Below are positions 33,301 through 46,205 of a stretch of DNA of 64,000 nt, piece after piece. Source of the DNA: Eucommia ulmoides. Taxonomy: Eukaryota > Streptophyta > Magnoliopsida > Garryales > Eucommiaceae. A model generated the notes under the pieces. That model had not been told where the DNA came from. It saw only the letters and a list, made by a program, of their open reading frames with translations, and ran no database searches. The position numbers and the translations under genes were made by a program. Positions within the stretch are counted from its first letter, which is position 1; each line of letters opens with the position of its first letter. The stretch lies in the NCBI GenBank assembly GCA_016647705.1, contig CM028326.1, positions 17,485,901-17,549,900 on the forward strand, written 5' to 3'.

Positions 33301-34380
33301 AACGTATTTTTTCACATTGACATGATATATTTAAGATTAAATTCAATTTTGAATTTCTGAAATATGCTCCAAGAATATCGAATCCAAAAAAGGGAATATC
33401 TTTTCGTACCAATCAAACTAAAACCTTTAACCATCTTTCGCTATACAGTAATAGATAATGAGCTAGACTATTATTTCATTGGGTAAGTGGGCTCTCAACT
33501 ATACAGCCCCCATTCTTGAATTGAATCATGAATGCGACAACTCACCCCGTGGTCCACCCTTTTTCTCGATATTTCCAACACTTCCCCTCCCCTCAGGTTT
33601 CCCCTTTTTTAATTAGGATCCGATTCAAATATGATAGATTGAGACAGCAGTATTAGCTTCCTAATTAAATTGTCATCAATAATTCCCCTTCTTCTTCTTT
33701 TTTCAATTTTAACTAACAACAATTTAGAATCACAACGAGTTCAATAACAGACCTGGGCATCAATCAAGGGCGGCGGCTCCTCTTTGAGTTTAGTAGCCTA
33801 AAACGAAGTATTAAATTAGTAAATTAAAAAAAACGTATTAAATTAGTGTCTTTTTTATACAAATGTAAACAAGAAATAATATATACATTTTTTATTAGGG
33901 GTAGGAGTTTTCCTATGGTCGAACGAGCTACCAAAGTCATCACATTTTTCTTAAATCAAGCAAATCGTCGAGGGAAATTATCACAAAGTAAAGCCTTTAT
34001 CCGAAAAGGAATCAAGGATAGGGCAAAATCCACAAAGGAGACCTCGAGGTTGGTTGGCTTAGTTTCTTATTCTCATTCTATGATACAAGTATATTATAAG
34101 AGGAAAAAAAAAAAACAAGGAAAAGAAATGGAAAAAAAATACATAAAAGAGTGATAACAAAGACCGATCTCAATAAGTTTTGAACACTGAGTGGTCACAC
34201 AAAGGAGATTCAGCTACTCGACAATCTTTGTAGTCCAAGTGATAAGTCGTAGGGTGTGTCTCAACATCCAGTGACTTATTCCAACTGGACCTAGATCACT
34301 ACCCAAAACTCCTTACATGGACTACTTAAAAAACATGAGGTGCTAGCCACCTAAAGTGTTTAGAGAGAGACTAAGAAATA
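33301..34380. other. Intergenic, nothing recognised
   Basis: A plus-strand frame at 33846-34154 (102 codons, Lys/Arg-rich) has no recognisable domain and ends in a purine run. The stretch 34180-34345 is somewhat GC-richer and looks like repeat DNA, but I cannot classify it. Confidence 0.4.
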
Positions 34381-34548
34381 AATATATATATATATATATA
34401 TATATGAAATAGTCTCAGTATTTCGAAAAAACTAAGAGATCACCATTTTGTTCAAATTTGATTAGCTACGCTAGCGGCCAATTTATTTATTTATTTATTT
34501 ATTTTTATTTTTTTATGGTAAGCTAGATTATATATATATATATATATT
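34381..34548. repeat. Three simple repeats: (AT)n, (ATTT)n, (AT)n
   Basis: (AT)n at about 34381-34404, (ATTT)n at about 34482-34503 and (AT)n at about 34531-34548. Confidence 0.9.
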
Positions 34549-36780
34549 AAATAAAGGGAAAGGTCTCCATTACTACACACCAACAGTTAAAGACATAGTA
34601 CGCAAGACCCCACATACACCTAGGACAACACACAAATAACCTAATACAAACACACCTGGTTGAACCACAATTATACAATTGGTGGCCTGCCAAAATAAAC
34701 ACACTAACGATCACCCAAAAACCGAAACACACACACACTTACACCCTGACCACGAATTCAGTCAGAAGTTGAACATTATGCTCAAAATAAGCAACAACCC
34801 TCAACTTGAAAGATACTGACACTATTGCACTTAAGAAAAAGGTTGACGTCGTTGTTGGGCTAGACTCCCAACTGCCTCTTTGCTGAAACCAGCAACAACT
34901 ACTACATATTTAGAACGCTTGATCAGCGATAAATACGCCATCCTCCAAGGCTATACTCTGCCAAAACCAGCTCGAATAATATTGTTGCAGCTAATGCTAT
35001 ACACACCTTACTATGGAAAGCCCAACGCCAGTAGACAACAACATGCCTACTAAAAAAAAAAAACATGCACCAAGGCCATAACCTGCCCCTGCAGAACCAA
35101 AATACAATGGCCATATGCCCATTAGAAATTTGCCAAAACTCTCTCTTCTTCGTATGTGGCCATTCAAAATAGGATGTCCAAGATTCCAAAAATAGAACCC
35201 ATTTGAAAAATAATAGCAAAGAAAATAGTACCGAAACATGACAAACCCACCAATAATCAAAAATCGAATTTGACCCAAACACCCTATTATGCTACTTTAG
35301 GAAGCTCAACCAACCCCACCCTCCCAAAAAAACTTTTAGCAGCGGAAAAATCAATAAGATTGCTTCATCTCCCAAATTTCCATTCTTTGTAAACCATTTC
35401 AGAAAGTTTCTCTCTTAAATCCATTTCATTAGTATTTATCGTATCTCCAAATTGTCTCCTGACCTCTATCACTTTACTCAATCTTCGGAAAATGATCTTA
35501 GCACAATTGACGATCTCTCCATCGGAAGTGGAAATATCACAATTGAGATCATTATAATTTATTTTACCAATGATTCGTTTTTTAACTCTTTTTTTTCCCT
35601 AAGTTTTTGCTTTAAAGCCACTCTAAAAAGGCTCTTGATTTTGTTACAAATGATACTAGCCAACTCACTCTCATCTGCGAGAGAGAGGGGACCACCTTGT
35701 GACTAAGAAGGTTCTACAACAATTAATACCTTTCTCACGCTCACAAGTTGTCACTCCCTCAGAACTAAACCCTTTTATCAAATGATCGATTGTATGCCCC
35801 TCCTCTTTTGTATCCCAATTATCCTTAACCCCTAATCTCTGCATTATACTATACATCACACAATTGATGTGTTTCCCCTTGAAACCAACCATCTCCAACA
35901 ACACCATCTCCATTTTGATCAGGTAACACAACGTCCAAATGTTTTGAATATTTCTGAGCCATTTCAAGAAGTGTCCTTCAATTTCCCTTAACATCTAAAT
36001 GGAATCAGGCATGAGTTCTCGAGAAGCATACAGGTTTTAGGTTTTCCTAATAGTGATATCAAAACTCAATAGAACTAAGCAAAAGTCAACATCTATGCAA
36101 GGAAATTGTGGATATTTGGTACAAAATATTATTGAAATCATATTCATCACAATCCAGACCAATCTAACACGAAAAATCATGTCAAACAATGAGATGCTTG
36201 AATGTTTTTTTAATTGCTTGAGTATATTCTCGCTAAAACAAAATTGCAGAGAATTGAAGAAAATACAAAGCATACATGAGTGCAGTACACCAAGCATTGG
36301 AATAGAACCTAGAAGCGAGAAGAGGAGGAAGAGTCTAGGCAACCAAACCAATGGTTTAAGGTATGATACTCGAATGGCATCAAACAATTTCAGACAGGGA
36401 ACCATCTTGAAACGGTTTTACAATTCTTGATCAAGTAATCAATTTTACCATCTCGAAGTCAATCTTTCCGCTTGGTAATACTCTAAACCCCACAGTTGGT
36501 GCTCCAAATTTCTCTTTCAAACCTCCAAATTGCAGAAAGCAATCAAAGTAGTCATCAGACACCCCAAGGCATTTCAAACGAGTTCATCATTCCTAAAATA
36601 AGAAGAAACCTTCCATCTTGTAATGGTCAACTCGATAGGAAACTTGTGCATAAAGACATGCCATCCAATCTTAATTCCTGAGGCAATCATAATCTAAACC
36701 CAAATCGCGACGAAACGTGGGCAGAAGAGCCTACAGCTGTGAATATTGACAACATTTCAAAGTTTCAAATCATTCTTTCA
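34549..36780. other. Unassigned 2.2-kb region with several minus-strand open stretches
   Basis: Minus-strand frames of 119, 107 and 122 codons (34923-35282, 35671-35994, 36037-36405) are open for longer than expected in AT-rich DNA and lie in the same direction. They have no domain I recognise and no consistent splice signals. The stretch could be a decayed retroelement or a captured gene; I cannot tell which. Confidence 0.25.
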
Positions 36781-36790
36781 CATCTGAGAT

Positions 36791-37290
36791 GGTGTTTGAT
36801 GGTGGTGGATTTGGTCATGGGCCACGTAGCAGAAAAGCCCAAGGAACCTAGAAAATAGGCCAGGGATGCACGCGGGCCACATGGCCCAGGTCGTAAGCGC
36901 AAGAGCCCAAGACCTGCACGAGGAATGGGTCTGCGGGCAAGATCGAGCAAAGAATTTGTTAGCGAAGGGTGAGTACACCACGAAATCGCCAGAGAATATT
37001 CGACTGGTGCGCTTGGAGGACGCGCAAATAACAAAATAATCATTACGCCAATAATGGATTGATGATTGCGCAACCTCTCTCTCTTCATTCCCAATGAAGA
37101 GCTGTATAAATACCCGTGTAAGCATGAACCCAGGTACACACAATTTGATATTCGCTATTAGTTTCGCACTCTTTCTTCGAGCATATATTTACTCTCATGC
37201 CGGAGGTTTTTCGTCGAGATCCACCCTTGGTGTTATGAATTTGTGCAGGCACTCTCGAGAGCAAGGAACGGAGAGTTGCAAGCACAGAAT
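36791..37290 (+). repeat. LTR-like segment, family L copy 1
   Basis: Plus-strand promoter-like order: a GC-rich upstream part (36820-36920 and 37005-37025), a TATA box TGTATAAATACC at 37099-37110, then TCTCATGCCGGAGG at 37192-37205 and 'gttatgaatttgtgcagg'. The 'TCTCA-GC--GAGG' box followed by an A/T-rich segment recurs in LTR-like segments at 50936-51617 (minus) and 60690-61550 (plus). The start TGTTTGATGG (36791) is a guess and the end is not clear. No coding region is attached, so it may be a solo LTR. Confidence 0.45.
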
Positions 37291-37783
37291 TATAAATTCA
37301 ATGTGTTACCATTTCTGGGAAACATCAGTGTTCAAATCAATCAAGATTTTTTTTTCATCGAGTGTCACTTATGTTTTTTAGCGATAGTTATTAGTAAAAT
37401 ACCACTATATATAATAGAATATATAACATTTCTCTTTATCAAATGTCAGATTTCAAATTTCTTTAGTGACACTTTACAAACAAATGTCATTGAATTATCT
37501 TATGTTTTATTCTCCAGCAATATTTTACTATGAAGTGCCAGTAGTGATATTTATTAGTATAATGTGACTAATAACAAGATAATTTCAATATTTAGTAACG
37601 TTCCTTTTTTTAAATGACAGTAAATTAATTTTTTGCGACTTTGTAATAAAAAATGTCTCTACAAAGTGTCATTAAATAACAAATTTGTTTTTGCGTCCCT
37701 TGATTTTTGTTTACTTCTAAATATGAATGAAATTGAAAAGAAAAAAAGAACACTCTGAGTTGGGAACCAAAATGAGATAACTA
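37291..37783. other. Intergenic, nothing recognised
   Basis: AT-rich. It contains several spaced 'agtgtca'/'tgtcatt' words (37365, 37471, 37668), which hints at an old DNA transposon but is not enough to call one. Confidence 0.35.
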
Positions 37784-38166
37784 AGTCTGGTTACTGTTTT
37801 TGTTCCCTGATTCATGTTCTCGCTCTCAAAATTTTGAGAGTAATTTGGAATTATTTCCTAAATTCTTTAAGAATTTGAGGAGAAAAAATATTGATTTTTA
37901 TTCACTCCCACAAAACTATTTATACCATCATCTCGTCGGTCACCACCAGCACACTAGTCACTGTACAGTTAATAAAAAAAAATGTTGCAACCAAATATAT
38001 TTCTTGTTTCTATTCTCATAAATTAAAAGAAACAATTTCAGGACAATAGTCGTTATCAAACATGTTTCTATTTCTGGAATACTTCAGAACGAAAACAGAA
38101 TTTTTATCCCATATCATCCAAGTATGTTAGAAGTTGAAACAGAAAAACAGAAACAAACGCCATCCT
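37784..38166 (+). mobile_element. hAT-like MITE, copy 2 of 3
   Basis: Aligns with copy 1 along its length: 'tggttactgtttttgttccc', 'ttctttaagaatttgaggag', 'cactcccacaaaactattt', 'atatttcttgtttctattct', 'atttcaggacaatagtc' and a right end with 'aaacaaacgccatcc'. The left end has decayed (TCTGGTTACT for TTTGGTTACT). Non-coding. Confidence 0.65.
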
Positions 38167-38575
38167 TGTTTTTGTGGCTACCTATTGCATCAATTCATGA
38201 GATAACTAATGAGTGTGAGCATGGAGCAGCAGTTAGTTTTAACTAGTAAACTTCCTGAAACAAAGTCTGCAATAATGAGGTAAAAGGGAAAATAAAAGGA
38301 AAAAGGGAAACGCTCTAGCTTTCTGTTTTTCATACAATGACAACATATATGCCACATTTCTCCATTTTCAAACTAGTCATGTGACCATATAGATATCTTA
38401 ACTAGTGCCTCTTGGTGATCATTATACAACTTTATATTCACCTTTCTCTTTTTCTCCTTGTCTTGTGTCCATATTCCAGCTTTCTCTTACGGCAAAAAGG
38501 AAACTTGGACCACCCACAGACAACGAAATTACTTGTCCAAAAAAGACCCATCCCATTTACCTTAACTCTAAATAT

Positions 38576-39916
38576 CTAATTCACCGAATCATCAAACCCA
38601 CATGGCGATGGAACCCAAGCCGTGGCATAGACGGAGTCATGGCCCTTCCAAGTCAGCACCAGCATGTCCTCGTCCCTCTTCATCCCCCAACCGCTGGCGT
38701 GTTCGTCCAGCAACAACTTCACCTCCCTTACCGTCTCCTCGCAAAATGGAAACGCCAGAAAACCGGCGTTCTTCATTCGCTGGCAGTGCTTAATCCCCGA
38801 CTCCAATCTCTCTATCCTCTGAATGCCCTCAAACCCGATTATATTCTCGATTTTATGACCAATATCAGCTTCGAACTCGATCCTCTGAACACTCTCTTTG
38901 GGCAAGAACGTCTCTAATGCATCGAACGGTATCCATAAATAATTAAAGCAAGTTGTGATTCTTGACGTTAAACTTGGAGATCCCAGATCCGAATCCTCAT
39001 CGACGATCGTTATAATTTGGGGGCTAAGGCTTTTGATTGTGTGGAGAAAAGCGTCGCGAAGAGAAGAACCGTTGTAGTTATTGGTACTTATGATTTGCTC
39101 GTCGGGCAAATATCTTAGCCAATTTTGGCAGTTTATCACCAGGGCTTCGTCATCCCTAAGATTTAGGGTTGAAGGGTTTAATTGAGTCAGCAGAAAATCG
39201 TAGTGAAAGCATGATGTGGAATCATTGTAGGAGGAAGGCAAATCATCAATGATATTGAATTCGAAAGGAACGTCCCTATACTTCGCGAAATTTAACAAAC
39301 GGACCCCAATTTCTTCAATTGATACGTTGAGCAAAGGCGGCACCGGTGGCCTCCAGGAAGGGACGGTTATACGGATAGAGGGTGGTCCGGCCGGAATCTT
39401 GGCCATTGCGTCGATTAGGGTTGGCCACTGCATGCAATGGGTGATGCTAAAATCTAAGATATGAATTTTTTGGTACCCTTCGATTGCTTTGAAAATTGCA
39501 CTGTTCGACGCGCAAAATCCAAACCGGTGCCACGGGATCAAGTCAACATACCCGGCAAGCTCCGTCACCGTCATCGGCCGCCGCAGCCGGAGATCGCTGC
39601 CGCTGGCAAAGTTCATGGCCGCCGGACAGACCCTGGAGGCCCTCGAGACGAGGGCTCTGAGGATCCAGGAGGTGAGCCGCTGATTGGGATCGCCGGCGGA
39701 GGAGGCCACGTTGTTTAGGACCCACATCACCTGTTGAGCCAGGGTCACATCGTTACTCTCCAACGCGCTGGCACAGTGGATCAGAAGCTTCTCTATGCAC
39801 GCGCCGTCTAAGTTGCCGAGACATCCTGTGAGCAGAGAAGTCTGAGGGCTGCTGAAAAGGGTAGGGTTTGTTAAGGATATTGAGTTCGTGTTTCCTGATC
39901 TTAGTTCTGTTTTCAT
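38576..39916 (-). CDS. SCL32: GRAS-family transcription regulator, SCARECROW-LIKE 32 type
   Basis: An uninterrupted 446-codon frame, single exon as in most GRAS genes. The N-terminus is short and variable (residues 1-35). The GRAS domain then runs to the C-terminus: leucine-rich region I ('CIEKLLIHCASALESNDVTL', 'VMWVLNNVASSAGDPNQRLT', residues 40-95), the VHIID motif as IHILDF (151-156) with 'THCMQWPTLIDAMA' after it, leucine-rich region II (about 200-245), PFYRE ('FNYLWIPFDALETF', 'RIEFEADIGHKIENII') and SAW ('GWGMKRDEDMLVLTWKGH' to 'ATAW', 409-434). The 'TLAQQVMWVLNN' and 'TPWHRFGF'-type (here IPWHRFGF) signatures are those of SCL32. GRAS proteins act in the nucleus as transcriptional co-regulators; SCL32-type proteins are linked to meristem and leaf development in some plants. 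The start is the first ATG in frame. No breaks are seen, so it is probably functional. Confidence 0.93.
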   Translation of the reverse strand: MKTELRSGNTNSISLTNPTLFSSPQTSLLTGCLGNLDGACIEKLLIHCASALESNDVTLAQQVMWVLNNVASSAGDPNQRLTSWILRALVSRASRVCPAAMNFASGSDLRLRRPMTVTELAGYVDLIPWHRFGFCASNSAIFKAIEGYQKIHILDFSITHCMQWPTLIDAMAKIPAGPPSIRITVPSWRPPVPPLLNVSIEEIGVRLLNFAKYRDVPFEFNIIDDLPSSYNDSTSCFHYDFLLTQLNPSTLNLRDDEALVINCQNWLRYLPDEQIISTNNYNGSSLRDAFLHTIKSLSPQIITIVDEDSDLGSPSLTSRITTCFNYLWIPFDALETFLPKESVQRIEFEADIGHKIENIIGFEGIQRIERLESGIKHCQRMKNAGFLAFPFCEETVREVKLLLDEHASGWGMKRDEDMLVLTWKGHDSVYATAWVPSPCGFDDSVN

Positions 39917-40164
39917 GTTTCTTTCTTTCCGTAAAGATCAATTCGTGGGAAAGATTAGGGTTTGCATGGAAGGCTTTTAGCTTTTTTTCAAGTTGACGCG
40001 CGTCTGATTCGTATTAGTGGGTGACATTGGAAAGGTTGTGTTTTATCTTGTTTATGGATGAAGATACATGAGGTTTTGGGTGATGATATCTAGACATGGC
40101 TTTTGTGTTTTTAGAGAGAGAGAGAGGGAGAGAGAGGGACACTTTATCTCCAGTAGCATGGCCC

Positions 40165-40176
40165 TTATATATATAT
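40165..40176 (-). promoter_or_regulatory. Probable TATA box of the SCL32-like gene
   Basis: Minus-strand TATATATATAAG followed by GGCC, about 250 bp upstream of the ATG. The presumed leader between it and the ATG contains a CT-rich tract (plus-strand GA run at 40113-40138), a common feature of plant 5' leaders. Confidence 0.6.
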
Positions 40177-40203
40177 GCCCTAGTAACCCTAGCTATGAAA
40201 GGT

Positions 40204-40635
40204 AGGTTAGTGGTAATAGATATCTAGACCATTGTTAAATGAATCCTGTGTAGTGTTCATCTTAGTTCTTGATAGCTGACAAAACATGATTTGTTTTGTT
40301 GTTTTATTAAATATGGGATACAATTAATGAGTGATTCCCAATAAATTCGGTAGCTTTATATGGTATAAGTCTTACGATGGAACATCATTCTTGAGTTTGG
40401 ACCACTTTGGATTGGACATTGGTTTTAGCCTGTAACATACAATTTATAAACGCACGCAATACACATTCTAGTAGTTAATTTGGTAAGATTTGACTCCTAC
40501 CTACGTCATCTAAACTATTCAATTAACTCAAGTTTTGTGGATTTAAAATTAAATTTAATTTTTAAAGTGTTTTCTAAGATAGTCGAATCATAATTGACAA
40601 AAAAAAAAACACCTCCTCTTACCACCCAAACTAAT
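40204..40635. other. Upstream intergenic DNA of the SCL32-like gene
   Basis: AT-rich, no gene. Possible distal promoter; I see no motif I would defend. Confidence 0.4.
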
Positions 40636-40722
40636 ACCTCGATTGTGACCTTAAGATCACTTGAATAGGTGATTAGTCGAGGTGCATGTAAACTGACCCG
40701 AACACACCTTACTAAAAAAAAA
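40636..40722 (+). mobile_element. SINE 3'-end fragment (plus)
   Basis: 'GTGATTAGTCGAGGTGCATG' followed by 'AAACTGACCCGAACACACC' and an A10 run at 40714-40722. It is the counterpart of 33237-33300 and similar to the 3' end of tRNA-derived plant SINEs (GATTAGTCGAGGTGCGCG...GACACC). The 5' tRNA-like part is not recognisable. Confidence 0.55.
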
Positions 40723-42064
<1,342 letters not shown>

Positions 42065-42541
42065 AGCTTTTGCAAATTTATATATAAAATTCAAATATTT
42101 AATTTACTAGTAAATTAAAATATAAAAATTATTAAAAATCAATGTAAATTTACAAATAATCAATCTAGTAATTAAATAGGTTAAATAAAAATTTATAAAA
42201 TTAAAATTTAATTGAATTAAGTTTTAGTATTATTGCTTTATTCCCAGAAGAAATTAAATATTTTTTAATCTGTTTCATGGATTTAAGAACAATTTTCTGT
42301 GAATATTAATTTATATGCAAGGCATAGTAATTTTCGCCATAATCAAAAAAAAAAATCGTCTTCATTTGTCATCATAGCAAGAGATTAATTAGCACAGAAG
42401 ATAAAACAGTAATACAGTAGGTTGTGGTAAAAAATATATCGTCTAATGATACGGTTTCTAACGTTTGTTCCACTCTCTTTTGCAGCCAAAATGTTAATAT
42501 GGAGGGAGGATTTCAGTTGATAATATATTATATTGGTGAAA

Positions 42542-42714
42542 ACAACCTACTGTAGCTTCAAGTGGTAAAATCCGCTTGAGTTAAAGTAATTGAGAGATCT
42601 CTGCAAGGTCAAAAGTTTGAGTTTGCGAAAAAACACTTGTTGAGATAAATAACTATCTACTCTGAACGAGATTAGTCGCCTATGTCGGTGTGGGGAGGGT
42701 ATACCAAAAAAAAA
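42542..42714 (+). mobile_element. Complete tRNA-derived SINE with target duplications
   Basis: A 173-bp element flanked by 15-bp direct repeats, ATTATATTGGTGAAA (42527-42541) and ATTATGTTGGTGAAA (42715-42729), 14 of 15 identical. The 5' part has pol III-like boxes: A-box-like TAGCTTCAAGTGG (42553-42565) and a weak B-box-like GGTCAAAAGTTTGAGT (42608-42623). The 3' part has 'gattagtcgcctatgtcggt' and 'gtggggagggtatacc', ending in A9. The target-repeat length implies LINE-machinery insertion. Confidence 0.85.
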
Positions 42715-42884
42715 ATTATGTTGGTGAAATGGATAATCAAGTATTAAGGCTCATACTTGGCCCATTTTTTACACGTTTACCTTTTTGGGTTCTGGAATTG
42801 GGCTTCCTACCTTCTGAAATTATATACCCAAACTAGTGGGCCGGCCTTGTGTTCAAACCTATTCCGATTGCAATCTATTAATAA

Positions 42885-43735
42885 TTGCAATTTATACCCC
42901 CTTATACGATAAAAATAGTCATTTTATCTCCTTAAACTTTGGATCGGAGTGTAAGAGTTAGTTTTTTTCATAAAATGTAATATAATTGACCAAAAAAATG
43001 CTCTTGACTCAGACCAGATTATTAACTTTGAAATACAAATTGACTGTCCAAACGAATTTTGTTTTGAACGAAAAGTATATACATAGATTTGTTTTTCTAA
43101 AATATCACATCTTAATAATTTATATATGATTTCTTACGTTTCAAGGGGCGAGGTATCCCATTTTTTAATCAATTTTGAAATTTTGTAGCAAAATTAATTT
43201 TTTTAAAGATTCCAAAAATTATTTTTTAATATATTCCTCAAATATAAAAATTAATTGAAAATTTGGATTCTTTATCCCTTAAAACATTAAGATATAGATT
43301 ATTAAAAATGGATAAAATATTAGATCAATTTTGGGTTTTAAAAATTGAAAGCTTTATGTAAAATAAGCATTTTTTTCTAAAAGTGGGTAAGTGTTTTGGG
43401 AACTAAATCATAATTTTTTTTATTAAATTCTTTGTTTCAGTCCGTAGTACTCTCTATAACGAAACTATGCATATTTTTTTTTTTCAATAAGCGAATCTAT
43501 GTATATATAGATCATTCAAAATGAAGTTCGTTTAAGTAATCGATTTGTGTTTCAAAATTAAGGAATAGATATGGATCAAGGACATTTCGGTATTTTTGTC
43601 AATATGGTTAGATTTAACAAAATAAATAAATTTTGCAATTTAATACGAAGTGTAAGGAGGTAAAGTACCTATTTTTAAAATATGAGCAAATAAAATAAAA
43701 ATGGGTTTATATGCAAGGGGTAAATTGTGATACCC
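42885..43735. mobile_element. Possible non-autonomous DNA transposon with long degenerate inverted ends
   Basis: The left end 'gcaatttataccccctta' with 'aaaatagtcattttatctcc' faces an inverted right end 'acaatttaccccttgcatat' with 'aaaataggtactttacctcc' (both read inward). No coding region and no clean target duplication found. Confidence 0.35.
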
Positions 43736-45639
43736 TTAAATTATTTGAAAATATCTTTTAATGAATGGACGAGATTTATTTTGATCAAAATAAATGGATA
43801 AGATCGTTTTATAAAAGTATTGGAAGAAAATTTTTTGTCCAAATATTTTGTGCTCTCACTTTCTAAGTGATTGAGTTAAATTATAGTTTTTACCCTTTTA
43901 AGTTTCATATTTTTGTTTAATTGACTTTTTATTATTATTATTTAGTTTTTAATATTTATAAATTGAAAAATCGATACATTTTGTTCAAGCATGAAAAATT
44001 CTTAATTTATGGATTCTCAAAAAAAATGAACAAAAAAAAAGTATGCAATTAAACTTTTCCCCGTAGGACCACCTCCATCTATTAATAAATTAGGAAGATT
44101 TTTGCTGACTGGGACATCTCGACGGTCCGGAATGAATCTTGAATGAATTACCAATTACAATTATACCCATAAAATTTTCTAACTCATTATATTTTAGCCG
44201 TCTAATTTTAATTTAATGATAATTTGATTTGGACTCTAGTTAAAGATGAGAAAATAAAGACACTGATTACAATTATACCTTTAACGTTTTCTCATTTTTA
44301 ATTTTAGACCATTAATTTTAACATAAGAATAATTTGGTTTAACTCTAACTAAAGAGAAGAAAATTAATTTAAGTAAAACAATATATATCCGTTATTATGT
44401 GTATGTTAAATTTAAAATTAGAAATCAACAGTTACATTCGTGTCTTTAGGCACGGAGTATCGCTAATTTACACAAAATCTGCCCTAATCTAGGTTTTACA
44501 GTTAAGATTAGGATTTGAAATGTACATAACTCAATTAATTAAAAGTAATTAAAAAATGTGATTTAAATTAAGTTTTCTAATTTTAAGATGTAAACTTTTT
44601 TCAAACTCAATTTACTAGACAAGACAAACTAGTCTATGAAACTACTCTAATCATTAGAACCTTCTAACATTGTATCACGTCTGAGTTTGAAAAATGTCGT
44701 TTGTTTGTCCCTGATTGTTTCTTTTATATTATATCTTTTGTTTTCTCTTTTTTGTTGTGCGTATGACTACTTCACTTGATGTGATGCGATTTAAAGTTAT
44801 CAATTGTTTTATCTCACAATTGTTTCACGTAAAAAAAAAAAAAAAATTGATTGTTACAATCTTTAATGTTTATAATTATAAAAAAATATGGACATCCATT
44901 TCAAGTGCATATCTCATTTTCGCAGACTAGGATTTTGAGAAATCACGAGAAGCGAACGAGTGTATTGTATGAGTTAGTTGGCATTTAGCTAATATGCGCG
45001 TGGACAGTATTGCAATGTTAGGTAACAGTCTTCGGAGGCCTAGGCCTTCCACATAAATGTTGAGACAGTGTGAAGGGAGTTTCAATTCCTTCCTGCCAAA
45101 GGAATTTGCTATTGACAAGAACCAAACAGTGGATATTAACTAATGAAAGGTAAGGCAGTGTGAAGGCACCACTTGTTAATATTTGCCACCTCAAAGAAGT
45201 GGCTGAGATTGAGCGGCAATTCCTTCCGGATTGTGGCATCGTGACGAACTTGAAGCACTTCTGACTCTCTCTGTATGCCAAAATCTAGAATTTTCCTTCA
45301 TCATGCCCACCACATATAACGTTGTGGGGTTCTAATTTAAGATGATCTTTTGAAATGCCCTCAATCATATACTGAGGTAGTGTCTTTTCTAAGTGTTTTC
45401 TCATATTTTAAAAATAATTTGAAGGCAAAACATTAAAAACAAATAAATTAAAATTTTGTTTAATAATATAGACTAATATTATCTTTAAATAATTTTTTTA
45501 ATTAAAAAAAAATCTTAGATAATTAGGAAAATTTCATAGATATCATATAATATAAACAATAAACAAAATTATTAAAATTATATTTTCATTTGGAAAAATA
45601 TTTTTTTAAGTGCTAAGCAATCACAATTTTTAAAATTGA
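43736..45639. other. AT-rich intergenic region
   Basis: No gene recognised. Positions 44925-45290 are GC-richer and open on the minus strand in overlapping frames of 63 and 87 codons, but I cannot identify them. Direct-repeat words 'cagtgtgaaggga'/'cagtgtgaaggca' occur at 45067 and 45153. Confidence 0.4.
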
Positions 45640-46205
45640 AGATGGTCTAGTCAAAAACTGAATCATCAAAAATGGTTCCTTGGGACTTGGAATCGAATCC
45701 TTCTTGAACTTTCGGATTCTTGCAAAACAATGCACACGTAAGGTGGGTTTGTTAAAGTTACACCTAGTGTGTGAGAATCAATTGAGTATTTTGAGAAAAA
45801 TTTTGTAGTGTAACGGCCAAGAGAAATAAACATATCTTGATAAGAACCCCCTTACAATACTTATAGGAGATACAAGACTCATTTAGCAAGTTTTCTAAAA
45901 AAAGCCCGGTCAATACTCATTAATGCCCTAGATTTAATAGGATATGAGAGTAATCGACCGTTTTCAAGAGATTTAACCACCTATATATTCCTTATTTGGC
46001 GGGATATAGTAATTAACGGATTCCGAGCTCAGTAGATGTCTTGGACAATCCTTATAGTTTGCCCCGAGGACAATCCTTCTTGCTCGGACATAACCATTAT
46101 CCTTAGTCATGTTCAAGAAATGGGTAGGTTCCTCGGGTTTTACGGTCATACTTGATTTCACCAACTTGACATGCGAGCTCAATTAATTATTTTTTTTTAC
46201 ACCTA
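45640..46205 (-). repeat. LTR-like segment (minus), class unsure
   Basis: Read on the minus strand it begins TGTTAGGTGTAAAAAA (about 46205). It passes a TATAAG/TATTGTAAGGGGG box near 45865-45848 and then a segment with 'CTCACACACTAGGTG' and 'GTGTGCATTGTTTTGCAAG'. No PBS or coding region adjoins it. A solo LTR is possible. Confidence 0.35.

Noticed and set aside
33846-34154. 102-codon plus-strand frame, Lys/Arg-rich
   Set aside because: No recognisable domain; ends in a purine homopolymer; surroundings are repeat DNA.
38602-39725. Several plus- and minus-strand frames of 60-170 codons overlapping the GRAS gene
   Set aside because: They are shadows of the GC-richer 446-codon GRAS frame in other frames; none has a recognisable domain.
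42553-42623. A- and B-box-like sequences as a tRNA gene
   Set aside because: No cloverleaf or anticodon arm; target duplications and A-tail show a SINE.
44927-45281. Overlapping minus-strand frames of 63 and 87 codons
   Set aside because: I looked for resistance-gene or transposase motifs and found none; neither frame is convincing.
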